Below, in pieces: positions 1 to 13,400 of a DNA stretch of 64,000 nt (its first letter is position 1; every line of letters starts with the position of its first letter). Position numbers and translations under genes: made by a program. The DNA comes from Galbula dea. Taxonomy: Eukaryota > Chordata > Aves > Piciformes > Galbulidae. Under the pieces are notes generated by a model that had not been told where the DNA came from, made no database searches, and saw nothing but the letters and a program-made list of their open reading frames with translations. The DNA is taken from NCBI GenBank assembly GCA_013399015.1, contig VWZX01008142.1:186001-250000 (forward strand), in the 5' to 3' direction.

Positions 1-3000
1 AATACTGGTAAGGGAGCGTGTTATATTTTCTATTGTTGGCAAGCTGTGAAATAACACTTTTAGATCAATTTACATTACTTTAAGCAAAGTATTTCCAAGA
101 GACACTTCTTAAAAATAATTTCATTCCATGTGCTGCATTTTCCTCTATAGCAATTTTTGTGAAGATGTATCTTTATGTTGGGAGGCAAACTTTGCGAAAA
201 ACAATATTGCTAAGGACAAGCTTTTGTGCATGTGCTCACATACATGTAAAATCTACTTATTATTATCAGAAATAAGTCTAATACCACAGAAATCAGAGCA
301 GCTATATAAGATGAAAATAGGAGATGCCACCCAGCACTTTAGCCTGTGAACAGAATCAATAAAGTATCACATGAAACACTGTCAGTCAGACTTTGTAGGT
401 TTATGGCAAAAATAGCCAATATTTTTGCACACTTTGAAGATATCTTTTGTTCCTATGCTGGCAACATGGGGCTGGAGACACTGCACTGTCTTCACCCTAT
501 GCTGAATTTATCCCCATTCAGAGTGACACCTCCTTTTTCTGGTTTTTGATTTTGTTCTAGTTTGTGGGGTTTTGTTTGGGTGGTTTTTTCAATTGTGGTG
601 GTGGTGGCATCCTGCCAACAGTTTAAAATCTGACAAAAGCATCCATATAGTTCCACCACTTCTTGTCCATTCCTGATTTGAATCAGTGCATTTCAACTGA
701 CTTGTATATTCCCATGCTCACTCTGTGTCTAAAGACTCAAGCAGGATGGATGTGGGTAGCCTAGTGTGCTACCATCCCAACTTTTTCTGCAGACTAAAAT
801 TTTACTACATAAAACACAAAAGTGGAAAAGAAGTCATTACAACTTTTTTTCTTTTCCTCAGCAGTAGCCTTTACCACTTTCCAGAGGATAGAAGGTAAAA
901 TCACTAAAATGAATCTCTTGAAACCTTTAATCAAGTATTGGAATGAAAGCTGGGAGCTTTAAAACTCAGCAGTCTTATCTGCAGGAGGCAGCTAATGTCA
1001 TCTATTCTTTTAAAAACAAAAAATGTCAAATCAAACTGTTGAAAATAATTTTCTTTGGGAAAAGAATTAAAGCAAAGTAATAGCTTAGGGCCAAATGCAT
1101 TCGTTTACATTCCTTGGTTTTCCAGAGAGGCAGGGCAGGTACAAAATAACTGAATGATTACAGATGATAAGAACAGCAGTAGTTCAGGTCTATGGCCTGG
1201 TATTTCACCTCAAGATCCAGCAAAAGCCTCTTCTTGCTCTCTCACCTTTGATCTTTTAATAGGAACTAGGGAGCAGAGCTAGGGGTAAGGATACTAAGCA
1301 GCCAATTTCTCTTGCAGCCTCTAATTGCATAAGCAGCAGATCCTGTTGCCTCCAAATTCTGTGAGGCCATTTTAGCCCTGTGCCTTCAGAGGGGAGATCA
1401 GGAGGGGTGGCAGTGGCTGTGAGAGGCCAGGCAGAGACCTCTGAGCAGTGAAGCCAAGAGATTCCTGCCAAATGTGCAGAGTGAAATTGGGGCTGTATAT
1501 ATGCAGGATGAGAATGTAGGCTAAAGTTACTGTAATGAGCTTTATTTGAAGATCATCAGTAGCAGATAAAACAGCTCATGGAATCAAATACCCAATACTT
1601 TTGGTTCAGTGCAGTCTATATTTGGCTAGGGAGCACCATGCTGAACTAGTTATCCTAAGCTTGTGTTTCATGCACTGCAGGTTAGGCAAGCCAGCAAATA
1701 GCTCAGTAACACCACCTGAAATATCCTGGCATATATCTGACAGCTCATTGAGAGAATATCCTGTAAAATTGATGACCTGACTCCATTAGTCAAGAATAAA
1801 ATTGAGCTGGTGCAGTGAGGTAAACATTGGTGAGCGTGTTTGGATGCTGTTACAGGAAATGAAATCCTCTGCATATATGGCAATATTTATTTTGAATTTT
1901 GTGTGCTTCAATAGGAAATGAGCTCATATTTCTCTTCTTTCTAAAGTGAGAGGAATAGAGCTTCGGAGAAAGTACAGCAACAGCCTACAACAGTTTTCAT
2001 CTTAAAAAGCTTTATCCCTGAATTCTTCTTGCCTTGCCTTACACTTACAGTTCTGCATAGGATGGACAAGGCAAAAGCCCTTTGAGATGCCCTTTCTGCT
2101 TGCAGGCTTACTTGCTGCAGTGTTGTGGGGGAAGCAAGTGTTTTTGCTGAGTAAGGAACAAGAGCTCAGTCCTCTCTTCTTTTTTAGCAGTGGAGGGTCC
2201 ACTGGATCCCAATGCTGTAGTCCAGAAGGATGGACTAGGAATGGAGCTCTGCTGCGGTGGATGAACACAGGCAGCATTTCAGTGCCTAGCACCATGCTGC
2301 ACATAGCTGGTCTTAGAGGTTCGCTACCCCAGTGGCACTGATGATGTCTTGGTCAAGTTCTATGCCCCACATCTCTAGTGTGATTTACCCCAACACTGAG
2401 ATTTTGTTTTGTCTTTAGGGAGCTTTCAGCAGTCAGCTCATGTGCCACACTCCAGCAGCAAAACACAACTTAAAAAACAAGACTTCATAAATCATTTCTG
2501 TGCTTAGCTGGGAAAACTAACCCTCCTGACTCTCCTCAAATATTTTGCTGGTAGGACTTTTCTGGTTGCATCCTGAATGTCATCAGAAATAAAAGTACAT
2601 AATATATTGCTCAGGGGCATAAACACCAGGTAAACTTGTGACAATTCTGGATGTTTTTAGATACATGACTGAAACTGATGCAAGTTCTCACTTACTAATC
2701 AATCCAAGTAACATGATAATACAGAAATAGGAGGAAACTCCTCAACTTTATTTTGTTTCCTTTGTATCCACCTTAGGATCATCTTTCTGCATTGCAAATA
2801 TCATATAATCTTTAAATATCTGTCTTTATCTGGTCCTGCTTAAATGAACAGCAAATGATAAGCTGGAATAAAATATAAGACATGATCTATTTCTTTATTT
2901 CTTATCTTGAACTCATTCATATACTGCACTTTATTCCTCATTCATATAACTATAGTTCCCAGGACCTGAAATCTTTTCCCCTACAAAACATAGTTATCCT

Positions 3001-6000
3001 GTAGAGCAAGCTGTTCTTGAGAAAAATTTGCAAGTTTATACCTTAACAGGGAAAGCAAATAATGGAATGGAAATTTTTGTAGAGATAATTGGGTAATACA
3101 TATTTGTCAAGTATTAAAGTTGAGTGACTTTTTCTTTTCCCCTACATATTGTAATCTTCAAAAATGTTATAGTGGAGAAATTCTCTTATGTTTATTTATT
3201 CCTAGCTTAATAGTTGTTGTTTGGGCTCCACAGTTTTTTTTTAAACTTTCTCACAGAAAGCACTTCTCTAACATATGGCCACCATTGCTACAATGACTGA
3301 ATGCTTCATAAGCAGAAATTGACTTTATTTTCACAATAGCAGCTCCTTGAGCTAAGAAAGTTTTCAGCCCTGCTAAATAGGTGTGGAAGAGGGAAAGAGA
3401 GGAAATGAAGTGCCTTGCTTATTTTCCTCAGCTATCTGTTGCTGAGAAGCCAGTCTTTCCTTTGTTTATAAAAGGGGGGTGATTTTCAGACGTGCTAGGA
3501 GGATCTTTCTTTTCTATGTGGTGGATGAAGCTATGACAGGCTGTTGGGGACATAGAGCACACTAGCTCATCAGCATTACTTTAAAAAATGAATATTGATG
3601 CTGGTGGACAGTATGGGCAAATGGGGCTGTAAACCATCAGGTTGAAACCAGGAACATTCTAGGTTAACCAGATTTAGTGTTGTAATCAAGTAGTGAGCAG
3701 GAGCTAAGGCAAAAGAGATGTAGCTCATGCTCTTTCTTCCCTCCCAACAGCACCCTGTCTACCCCTTATTTTGAAAACATACCTTAGTTAGACTCCACAT
3801 CAGAAACCTTTACTTGGTGGTTTCACAATCGCCATTATAAACTGGAGAGGGTGCAGCATCTTCTCCTGGCCACGTGGAAGTGCCCAAAACACAAACACTA
3901 GTAGTCAAAATGCTGATATAGGCATTGCATATAAGGATGCATCTGCAGCAATGAAACAGCACAGGTGGAATGTGTTCTGAGTGCTACTGAAATTGTTATA
4001 GAGCTCCTTTTATGTTCCAAAGCAAAAACCCAGGCCAATAGCCTTTGTTACCATTTTAAGTGATCCACTGTAAGATGTGGATCACCAGCTAGAGTTTCTC
4101 CTCCCAGCCAAGGAGAGCCAGTACAGTCAGTGTTTTTGTATTGTGTATTTTCTGTATAAAAATGTGAGTACTCGGCACCAAATAGCTGTATTTAAGCAGT
4201 TTTATACTTTATTCCTGAAAGCTATAGAGTATATTAATATGCATAAATATACTAATATGCCTCCAAAATGTATTGTAACTGGCTTATACATTTGTTTCTA
4301 TTATACTAACAAGAAATACTTGATTTCTTTAGGCCACTCTTCAGCTTTTCCCTTCTCTTTGTAGCAGTTTTGAAGCATAACACAACTTTATTTTCCAAGC
4401 TGCCTGTAACCATGGGTTTGATTTTTTATTTTTTTTTTTGTTTTTGGTTTGTTTTGTTTCATTTGCTAATGAAAAGAAAAATCAAACCAATTTTATCCAG
4501 CTTCTGGTAAAGTACAGAGAGTGTTTACTGTAATTAGGACATTGCATTATAGAAGTGATCTTAAAGAATCCTGTTAAATGTCATTGCTTTTAGCAAAGAA
4601 ATTGCAGAAGTTGAAATGGAATTCTGAAAAGGAGAGCTGAGTAATTTACTTAGCTGTTCAATCATGTTCACTCATAAATTCATAAGCTGTGTTTTAATTT
4701 AACAAGTTGGGTTTTCTTTTTTGCTGTAAAAGATTAGGAGAAATCTTTGATATAAACCAGGTAATTCCTCACTTGCCTGCTCTTTGTTTAGCAGTTATTC
4801 TGCCACCCTCCATTCCTTTTGGCAGTTGGCACTGTTGCAGGTAATGACAAGCTGCACAATGACAAATACCTTAATTGTCTCATTTCCTATTCATTTCATA
4901 CACCAGATTCTTCAAACCACTACAGAGTAAACTCAGTGCTCATTAGAGTCTAATTCTCAATCCTTTTGAAGTTAATTTTTAAAGAATATGAATTTTGGAA
5001 TTCCTTCAGTATAAGTCCAGTCCTTCAATCTTATCTGTGTGGATGTAGCCTGTATCATTAATTCACTGGAACTTGGTGCCTATCCTCTTGGACATAAGAA
5101 CTGCCACTGTTGATTTAATTGCAAGATTGGAGCCTGAAAAAGAACCCCTGTGTTCTGCAGAGAATAAATATCATACATGATGATCTGTTCATCTATAGCA
5201 CCACTTGTGAATTAATCTTGCAATCAAATTGAATATAGGATTAACTCTGCAACCCCTTTCATCTATCTGGCACACGTTACACTCACCTACATTTCCAAGA
5301 GCCAGGCAGCTCCTTTAGGAAAGTGTAGTCATTGTTTAGTTGCTATGAGTTGGCAAATATACAATGGAAAAGGCTTGGCCCTGGCTCCTTCTTGCTTTGG
5401 AACTGGTGAGAGCAAATCTGGCCTGCACTCGAGGCAGAAATTATTACGTAGTTCATGGAATCATTCAGATAAACTTTATTCTGCTTATTTGTTCACCATG
5501 CCTGTTCTAGGCTTACTTGAATTCCTCACACCTTGGCTGCATGTGTGAACCCCCTCATTCTGCAGAGAGGAATTTAACCTTCTCACTTTCCTCCAAAAGT
5601 AAGATTATATCCTCTTGTTAGCACAGCTGTGTAGCCACGTAAGAGCCCCTGAGCAATGTACAATGTGGAGGTGATGATTTTGTTTAAAGTACTTTATATT
5701 TTCATCCCTTACAGAAACATTTCCTTAGATGGTGAACTGCCTGTATTTTATAATGTAAAAATGAAATGGAGGTTGGGTTGTGAAAGAACTTACCCCTATG
5801 GACACAGAGTATAATACTGAATACATCAACTCTGTTACCTCAATATGTGTGGAATTTAAAAAAAAAAAAATCAAGCAGTTCTTTAAAGTTCAGATACTGA
5901 AATCAATAAATTCTCATCTGCCCTCATCTGCCCTCCCCCACCTGCTAGCTGATGATCTCTAAATATTTTTAGACAGAAATGCACTGTAATATTTTGGACT

Positions 6001-9000
6001 GACCTGGTTTGAGGATAAAGTACACTCTACAGAAGAGACAGGAAAAGAACACAAAGGCAAACATTCAGGGGTGATCAAATGTGCCATGTCTGTAGACAGA
6101 CAAGATGTCAGGGTGCAATAGACTATGAAAGCATTAAGATCTGGCAATTGAAAGGAAAGTAAAGAATGCTTTTGATAGTTAAACATTGAAACTTTATTGA
6201 AAAGGGGTTGGGGTTGTAATGAAAACAACATCTGGCTGTGATTGCTAGAAGTTGATTGCGAGAGGGAAAACTGAATGATGTTATCTCACACTGATTGGCA
6301 TAAAAAAAACCTTGAAAAAATGGACTTTGTAAGGGAAAGTTAGACAGATGTAGCAAAGCAACAGCTGCTGGAGATGGACAAGCTTTCCCCTGGGACACAT
6401 TGCCAAGGAAAAATAAGAGCCTTATTCTGATTGCCTGCTGCTACAAATCAGCATTAGCTCCACTGAAAAACTAGTTGTGCCACTGCAAAACTGGCATAAG
6501 ATCAGAATCAGGCTTTGAAAGCAAAGCAAAGTAATAGAATATGACAAATTTCTATCAAGAATCTAATTAGTCATTATTGTCACATGTAGTAGAGTTTGTA
6601 ACCAGGTTTACTTTTCATGATTGATGAACATACTTAAATATTGGCAGCATGGTCAGATATTCCACCAGGTGAAACACCCAGAGGACAACTGTAGACATAG
6701 AAAGCGGAGAAAGAGGTAGGCACAGATTTCTCCTGTTGTACAGTATGATGGTGGGAGAAAATTGGGGCTTACCTATTCTTGGGGATATTTGGAGTTAAGA
6801 TGGGGGCAGAAGGAAGATGTATCCTGCTGTGCTCCTCATCTTTTTGAAAGCTCCTCACCAGTAGTTTCCACTCATGGAGAGTGGATGTTCCCCAAACAAG
6901 GACTGCCCAGCTTTAAGACATACCCAGATTCCTAGCTCAGGAGCCCTTTCCAGGGTCTGTAAACAAACATCCTTACACCTTCAGGATGTGGGTTCACAGG
7001 CTCACAGCAGAGCCATCAGTCGGGTTCTGGGTGTGCTGCTTGGACTAGATAACAGGCATACCAGCTTCCTGCTGCTATCAGCAGTTAGAGAACTGATGCT
7101 AGTATCTGCTTTGCTGAGCTGCTCCCAGTGTGAGGAGCTCCTCATGTGTATGAATTTCATCCCCAGCTGAGTTAAAATAAACAAGCAAATAAAGCCTGCA
7201 AACGAGAAAATGTGTTTTCCAGCCTGCCTTCCATATTACATTTTTCTGAACAGCATTTTTGTTTTATAGGCAATTTTTATTTTTCACTCTAAACTGTGTG
7301 ACCATGTGTTAAGGGAGAGCAGTTTGTTAACATCTTCCTTATCTTGCTCTGAAGTGTATGGGTGGGGGCCGCTGCTTTCTGGTGAATACTCCCTTATCCT
7401 CTATATTGTGGACAAACACTGGCTGAGAAACAGAATGAGTGAGCAGACTTATAAAGCTGTGGTGGGGAAAGGGGGATATGATAGAATTAGGAAGGGATGA
7501 AGTATTGGAAAATCAAAATGGATTTCCAAAATCTTTTAAGAGACTGCTGGTAATGGGGGGGACCCCACGAATAAACTGAATGAAACTGTATTAAACTGTA
7601 TTAAAACATTTGTGAATCAAAAATAGAATATTTTCATAGCACTCTGCAGTTCAGAGAAAGAAGGCAGGAATGGAAATGGTTGGGAGGTGACTGGCATTTA
7701 GAGATGAATTTGCATGGTCTGCTTTATAGGTGTCTTGTGTTGATAAAACTGGGGAAAACACACACCCAAACTGTTCAAAGAAGTTTGTGGCTTTCCTACT
7801 TGCTGGAAAAACATAAGGACCCTAGACAGACTAGCCCTCCAGCATGAGCACTGAAATGTAGCTGCCCCAATAGTGACAGTATCCTATTAGTGCTGCCCCA
7901 CGAGCGCAGGGTAGCAGCACAGAATATAATTCCATTCAATTTTATCTGCTTTCAGAGAAAACACAAGATTAAATAAGTCTCACCACTGTTAGCTATTGGC
8001 TAAGAGAAGAAAGGATGAATGCTCTGCCTCCCTTTCTCATCAGGCAGTTAACTGCATGCTTCCTTTGCCAACTATGTGTACTTTGTGCTTCAGCAAATTT
8101 CTTCAAGCTGACAGGAATAGAAGTAATGTGTCTCATCAATCGGACTTTCATCCTGTTTCATCAAAATTCTTAAGCTTTTTTTTTTCCCCTGGCTTTCTGA
8201 TTTGTTTCTGAATCTTCTCTCTTCCACTTAGACCTTTTCCAAAGAGTGTGTTGTACAGTGGTTTTTTCCTACAGAAACTAGATTTATGGGATTTATAGCA
8301 TAGGGGGATCTGCTTTACAGTGACTGTTAGCCCTTGGGTATCAACATATGCTTTTTGTGCTAAGGAAAAAGAAAATCTATTCACTTTTTGTATTGTGTGC
8401 TTTTGTTCAAAGTGTGATATCAAGATCAAATTAAGGTCACCAAACTGAAAGCTATCACATAGTACAGCTTTCTTGCTTTACAGACAGAATAATTTCTAAA
8501 CAGATTATTGGTCCTGGCAAGAAACAGCAAAAGTGTGTACAAACCCTCAGTAAAATGTTCTTTTCATGAGACTAAACTCATCCAAGTAGTCTTGAGGTTT
8601 CAGGTGGTAAGGCAATGACACAAAATTAGTCTTCTCCTAATTTGGATCCATTTATCCTAATTGATTTTAAATCCGTTTTGTGGACTCAGGAGGTGACAGT
8701 TATGTTTGGAGGCCAGGCACTTGTCTAATGCTCTCTGTAAGTCTACTCTTTCTGCTTCTCTGAACTCAGGGATTCTCACCTTAAGGTTTGCTACCTTCAC
8801 AGAAATGTGCTGTAATTGGGGTTTTTTTTAGAGTGGGGTACACACGAGTAAATTTGTTTGCTGGTATCACAATAGCCAAGTGTAGGCAACCCCACATGTG
8901 CTTTCCCCATCACCCAGGCTAATGCCAGAGCAAATGCTAATCTGGACACTGTAGAGGGGCTTCCTCTCCAGGGCCCTGATACCAAGCTGGTGCAATTGCC

Positions 9001-10082
9001 TGGGACTGGCTTGCATCCAGCTGGCTTCAAGTGCAACTAGAACTGTCTGTTTCCATAGATCTGCCTTTACATGGTCTTACATTTGTTCTATGATGAAAAT
9101 AGGCCATTTCAATGGCAAATATTATTTATACAATGATTCTTCAATTCTCCATACTCTTTCTGACTTTGCATGTTGCCTAATCATTTTCTTGGCATTTGCA
9201 GAAAATTCTTTTTCTCTTTAACTATGTATCAAAAGTACCTATTTCTGATGAATTTGAGTTCATGGCTCACTTGGCCATGATAGGAATCTAAAGAGATGGT
9301 GGCTGCTCTTGAAGCATAATTTCAGAATTTAGTTGCAATTCCGGTTTATTACAGCTGGTGTCAGTCATAAATTCTCTCAGAATGCCATTCCTAATTTGAA
9401 AGCTCATCAAATGACTCATTTGCATTTACTCTGCTTAGTGTTTGCATCTAAAATAGTTTGGAACTTTGTGAATAGGTTCTAGGTGAAAATTCAGCTTCAT
9501 TTCATTAGGCTTGGAACATGGAGATGAGTTTTGAAAGATCTATAATACATTGTAACCTAAGGTTTGAAAGTAGTTTGTCACTTCTTGCTTGTCTTTTGTG
9601 TCATGTACTTGAGGTTTCATCCTTTTCAGGAAGTCAGAGATTTTCTGCCTGCCTGTAATACTAGGGGCTTTTTGTTTGTGTGACAGTAATAATGGAATAT
9701 CATGCCAGATTGCATTTGATATTGCAGATTGCAAGGTTAGCATTGGGGAATTTACCTGTGTGATGATTTAATTATTATATTTTAAATTATTTCTTAAAAC
9801 TTTTTGCAGCGAAGGTTATCCATTTTATTTCTGAGCAATGTCTAAAATAATGCATCTTTGAGCTGGGCTGGAATGTCTTGTTTATATTTAAACATTAGTT
9901 GATATTAATTTTATGCATCATGTAAATCTTTACATAATGAAGTGCTTTGGCATTCATCTCATGCAGTTATATTTGCTTTTTGATGACAAACTAAACTGTC
10001 ACCGCTGCGTGTAGCATTCCAGATGCCCTCTACCATTCCAGTCTGATTTGCTTTGGACTCATGCAGTTGTATTTTACATAAG
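1..10082. other. Intergenic, gene-poor DNA
   Basis: I see no supportable gene in this 10 kb. The reading frames present are short (at most about 100 codons), fall on both strands, and show no recognisable domain, splice-flanked structure or CpG-rich promoter. A few homopolymer and low-complexity patches occur, listed separately where distinct. If the downstream gene is CABCOCO1, this is probably part of the interval separating it from TMEM26, but no TMEM26 exon is recognisable here. Distal enhancers cannot be excluded from sequence alone. Confidence 0.7.
4421..4470. repeat. T-rich low-complexity tract
   Basis: A run of T interrupted by single A and G bases passes into a T/G-rich stretch. It could be a decayed poly(A) tail of a minus-strand insertion, but no element body is recognisable next to it. 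Confidence 0.6.
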
Positions 10083-10404
10083 GAATAGAATCACAGGATG
10101 TTAGGAGTTGGAAGGGGCCTCGAAAGATCATCTAGTCCAACCCCCTTGACACAGCAGGATTCCCTATGACTTCTGCCAGCTCCCTCAGCACCCATGGGTG
10201 CTTCCCATCAGGTCCCATGGATTCATGGATGTCCAGATGGCTTAACTACTCCCTAACGCAGTCCTCCTCAACTAAGGAAAACTCCTCCAGTATTCTAATA
10301 TCATCTGGGGTTCAGGGGTCTGAGGTTCCTGAGGACAGTCTCTAACAGCATAGACAAAGACAAAGAAGGCATTCAGTAACTCCACCTTCTTTGTATCATC
10401 TGTC
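10083..10404 (-). mobile_element. CR1 LINE, internally deleted, minus strand
   Basis: Read on the minus strand this is a short CR1 copy. Its 3' end is at the left, where the complement of the GATTCTATTC-type terminal repeat sits beside the CR1 3' UTR block containing GGACTAGATGATC and CCCCTTCCAAC. The right half encodes fragments of the CR1 ORF2 protein: a segment resembling LLNAFF, then MGPDGKHPWVLREL, which matches the conserved MGPDG-HPRVLREL block at the start of the reverse transcriptase region. The sequence then passes directly into the 3' UTR, so most of the polymerase is absent. No intact reading frame remains. I saw no clear target-site duplication. Confidence 0.9.
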
Positions 10405-13400
10405 AATATATATTAAAACATTTATTGAAAATAGCAAATTTTGAACATTTAACCCTTCACAACTGGAATACTTGAGTTACATATGGTTTTGACGTAAAGT
10501 AGTGCTACTTTCCTATTGTGTCTCAAAGGACTTGCTTCCTGTTATTCCATAACTGAATTTGACCCTCAGTTTGCAAGTCCCCACTCTTCTTTCCTTCTCA
10601 TATGCGATCATCTGTGACAATAGAAATAATGTTCAACCCTGTTTTGTCTGGTTAACAGCATGTGGTTCGAATATTGTACTGCCATTTCAGTCATATTTTT
10701 ACACTTATCCCCTACTGTCTTGGCTGGTTGCCAGCACGGTGATTTACGCTTTGTTTGCCTCCAGAAGTGATTGTTGCTTTTCTTTCCTGCATGGGCTGTC
10801 TGAATGAGTTCTTCACAGATTAAAATGCTATAGTTCTCAAATCAGGGACTTGCTTAAACTAATTTTCAGTGAAAATGAGCATAAAAATTCCTAAAGGAAC
10901 AGAAAACACCTGGACAAAATTTTATTCCAATAAAAAAATGTGAAACTAATTTATCTCGGCTCTAAATGATGATGTAAGCTAGTACATATTCAAAACATGT
11001 AACCTCATCTTTTTACATGCAGCCCTGGGCTGCATTTTGTAGTCAAGGGAAACTTTTCTATTATGTTCAGTATGTTTATTAAAAACTCACTACTTTATGG
11101 TGAAAAGACAGATTACATGAAACATTTTTATAAGCCTTTGACCTCTTTCTTCTTTCACCCTAAATATTACTTTAATGCCCACTTCAACGTATGTTGAACT
11201 TCAAGGAAGTTAAAATTTTATATTCGTAATTAGTGCTGCATTCAGAGCACTTAACCTTACAAGTATCTTCTGTTTCAAGGCTCCCTCTTCCCCCCACCTT
11301 CCCCAAGTATCTGCAGACAATAGTTGACCTAAACAAGTGAAGATCAAGCATGCTTGAGGTGAACAAAGAATTAATCATGCTTTAGTGATGAAAGCAAGGA
11401 ATCAAAAACCCCCAAACAGTTTTTGTCTTTCTATCAAGCCTCTCCCCCAACAATATACTTTCTCCTGTGTTTCTTGGGTTTCAATCTGTATTGCCTCTGA
11501 CTTTGGCATGAATTATATACTAGCATAGTTTTCCATAAGACGTAACAAGAAAATGCATTATTAATTTGGAATACATATGAATGTCTTTAGAGGAAATGAC
11601 TTGAATTCAGACATCTGGAAAATGAAAGCATTATGTATTGACCTAGTGTAATTTGCTATGATGTTAGTAATTTCCTATTCCTTTGCCTTGGTACCAGTGA
11701 AAAGAGTATTGTACTTAAAAACCAGAAATGCTCCTACTATCTTGTTTAGAACAGTGCTCCAAACCCAGAAATTACTAAGGAGAACCACTGCAGCCGTATC
11801 TAATCAAACAAGATACGTTTCAGTTCTATTGCCTTTAACTGTATTCATTTGTGAAGGCATCTTCACTTCTGTAGGCAGGAGGCAGATTACCTGTGTAAAT
11901 TAATAAGTTAGTGCAAAAATGCTCCTCCAACGACAAGAAATCGGTGCCTTTTACAGAGTAACTGTACTGGTTACCCTCAGAAAGTCCCTGAGCCATGGCA
12001 AAAGGAAATAAATAACTGAAGAAAAATAGAAAAGAGCAATGTGCATGTCTAGCCTGCAATTCTATTTATTAGCAGTAGAACTGTGACGCTTGTTCTTTAG
12101 AATCTGTTAGCACTACTTTCAATTACTTGCTGAGAGTTGCTCAGATCCGGCCTCCGTGTCACTATTTGTATTGCACAGAAACATGAATCCAGTCTGTCAG
12201 GCTTTTGATCTGTATGCCAAGTCAACAGTGCAGTCATTGTAAGTACTTATCAAAAAGCTCTCCGTGGTTTCTACCAATGAAGACAGAACGATTTTTGCCC
12301 CTTTGCTTGTTTTTATCATTCTGTGGAAAATTCCTTTAAAAGTGACGTTTGGTTGTCAGCTGGAGAAAACAATCTTGTCAGGTAGTGTACTTAATTATAG
12401 ATTTTGGGATTTATGAAGTTTAAATTTTATTTTTCACTCCAGGAAATAATGTCTCAAAAAGCATAAAGTAAATATTAGAGCTGGCATTGTATCTTTATGT
12501 TTTCTTGCTCTGGCACTTACCTTATAAAATTCCTCTACTTGTAAAGAATTGGATCTAGCAAAAGTCTTTCCAGAAAGCAGAGGTTTGGGCAGATAGACGT
12601 TTACTGAATCCCAAAATACAAGCTATCCTAATCTCTTTATGGGAGAATATTAAGCTGACATTGTCAGTTTAATTTCATCAAAGGAATAAATGTCCTTTTG
12701 CCCAAGGGACTCCAAGGAAAGGTATTTTGAGTTTTGGTCATTATGCCAGGCTTAATAGTATATCTCCTTCTGAATCAATGTTAAGGTCTTAAAATAGGGA
12801 AAGCAGCAGTATACAGGAAATAATATATCATATGCCATACACTTTAATTTGGGTTCTCTGTAATGAAGAAAAGCTCTGAGACAAGATAACATCATGGTAA
12901 AATTCCACTACTGGAAATTAAGAGGTCTTTGTTTCTGTATTGTTAATCTGGAAGCTTTCATGAGACCTACAGGTTTGGTTTTTGCACTCAAAAAGTTCAA
13001 AGCAGTCCTGATTGAATTGTTGATGCTGGTGTCATAGTTTAAGATCAAATGACAGTGCCGACACTACATAGATTGATACCAAAACACATAAATCATAGAT
13101 GTATGTACTTTTTTTGCAATTATACATCTTTCCTGTTCTGCTGAAGAGGTGGCATGGTCCAGAAGAGAAATCAACAGGTTAGTCTAATTGTTCCAGCCAT
13201 GCCATGCGTCCTTCAGCTATGACCAACCTCTTCCTTGCAGGCATCACTGGAGGTAGAAGACATGGTCCCAAGACCTGTCGCAGGGCCACACGTCCCCTAG
13301 CTTCTCTCCCTGCAGGACTGTGGGCACTGTTGGTAGCAGCATTAGGCAGAGAATACCTGATTCTCAGCTGGCTCCTTCTGGCACTCAGTGCCTGAGAACT

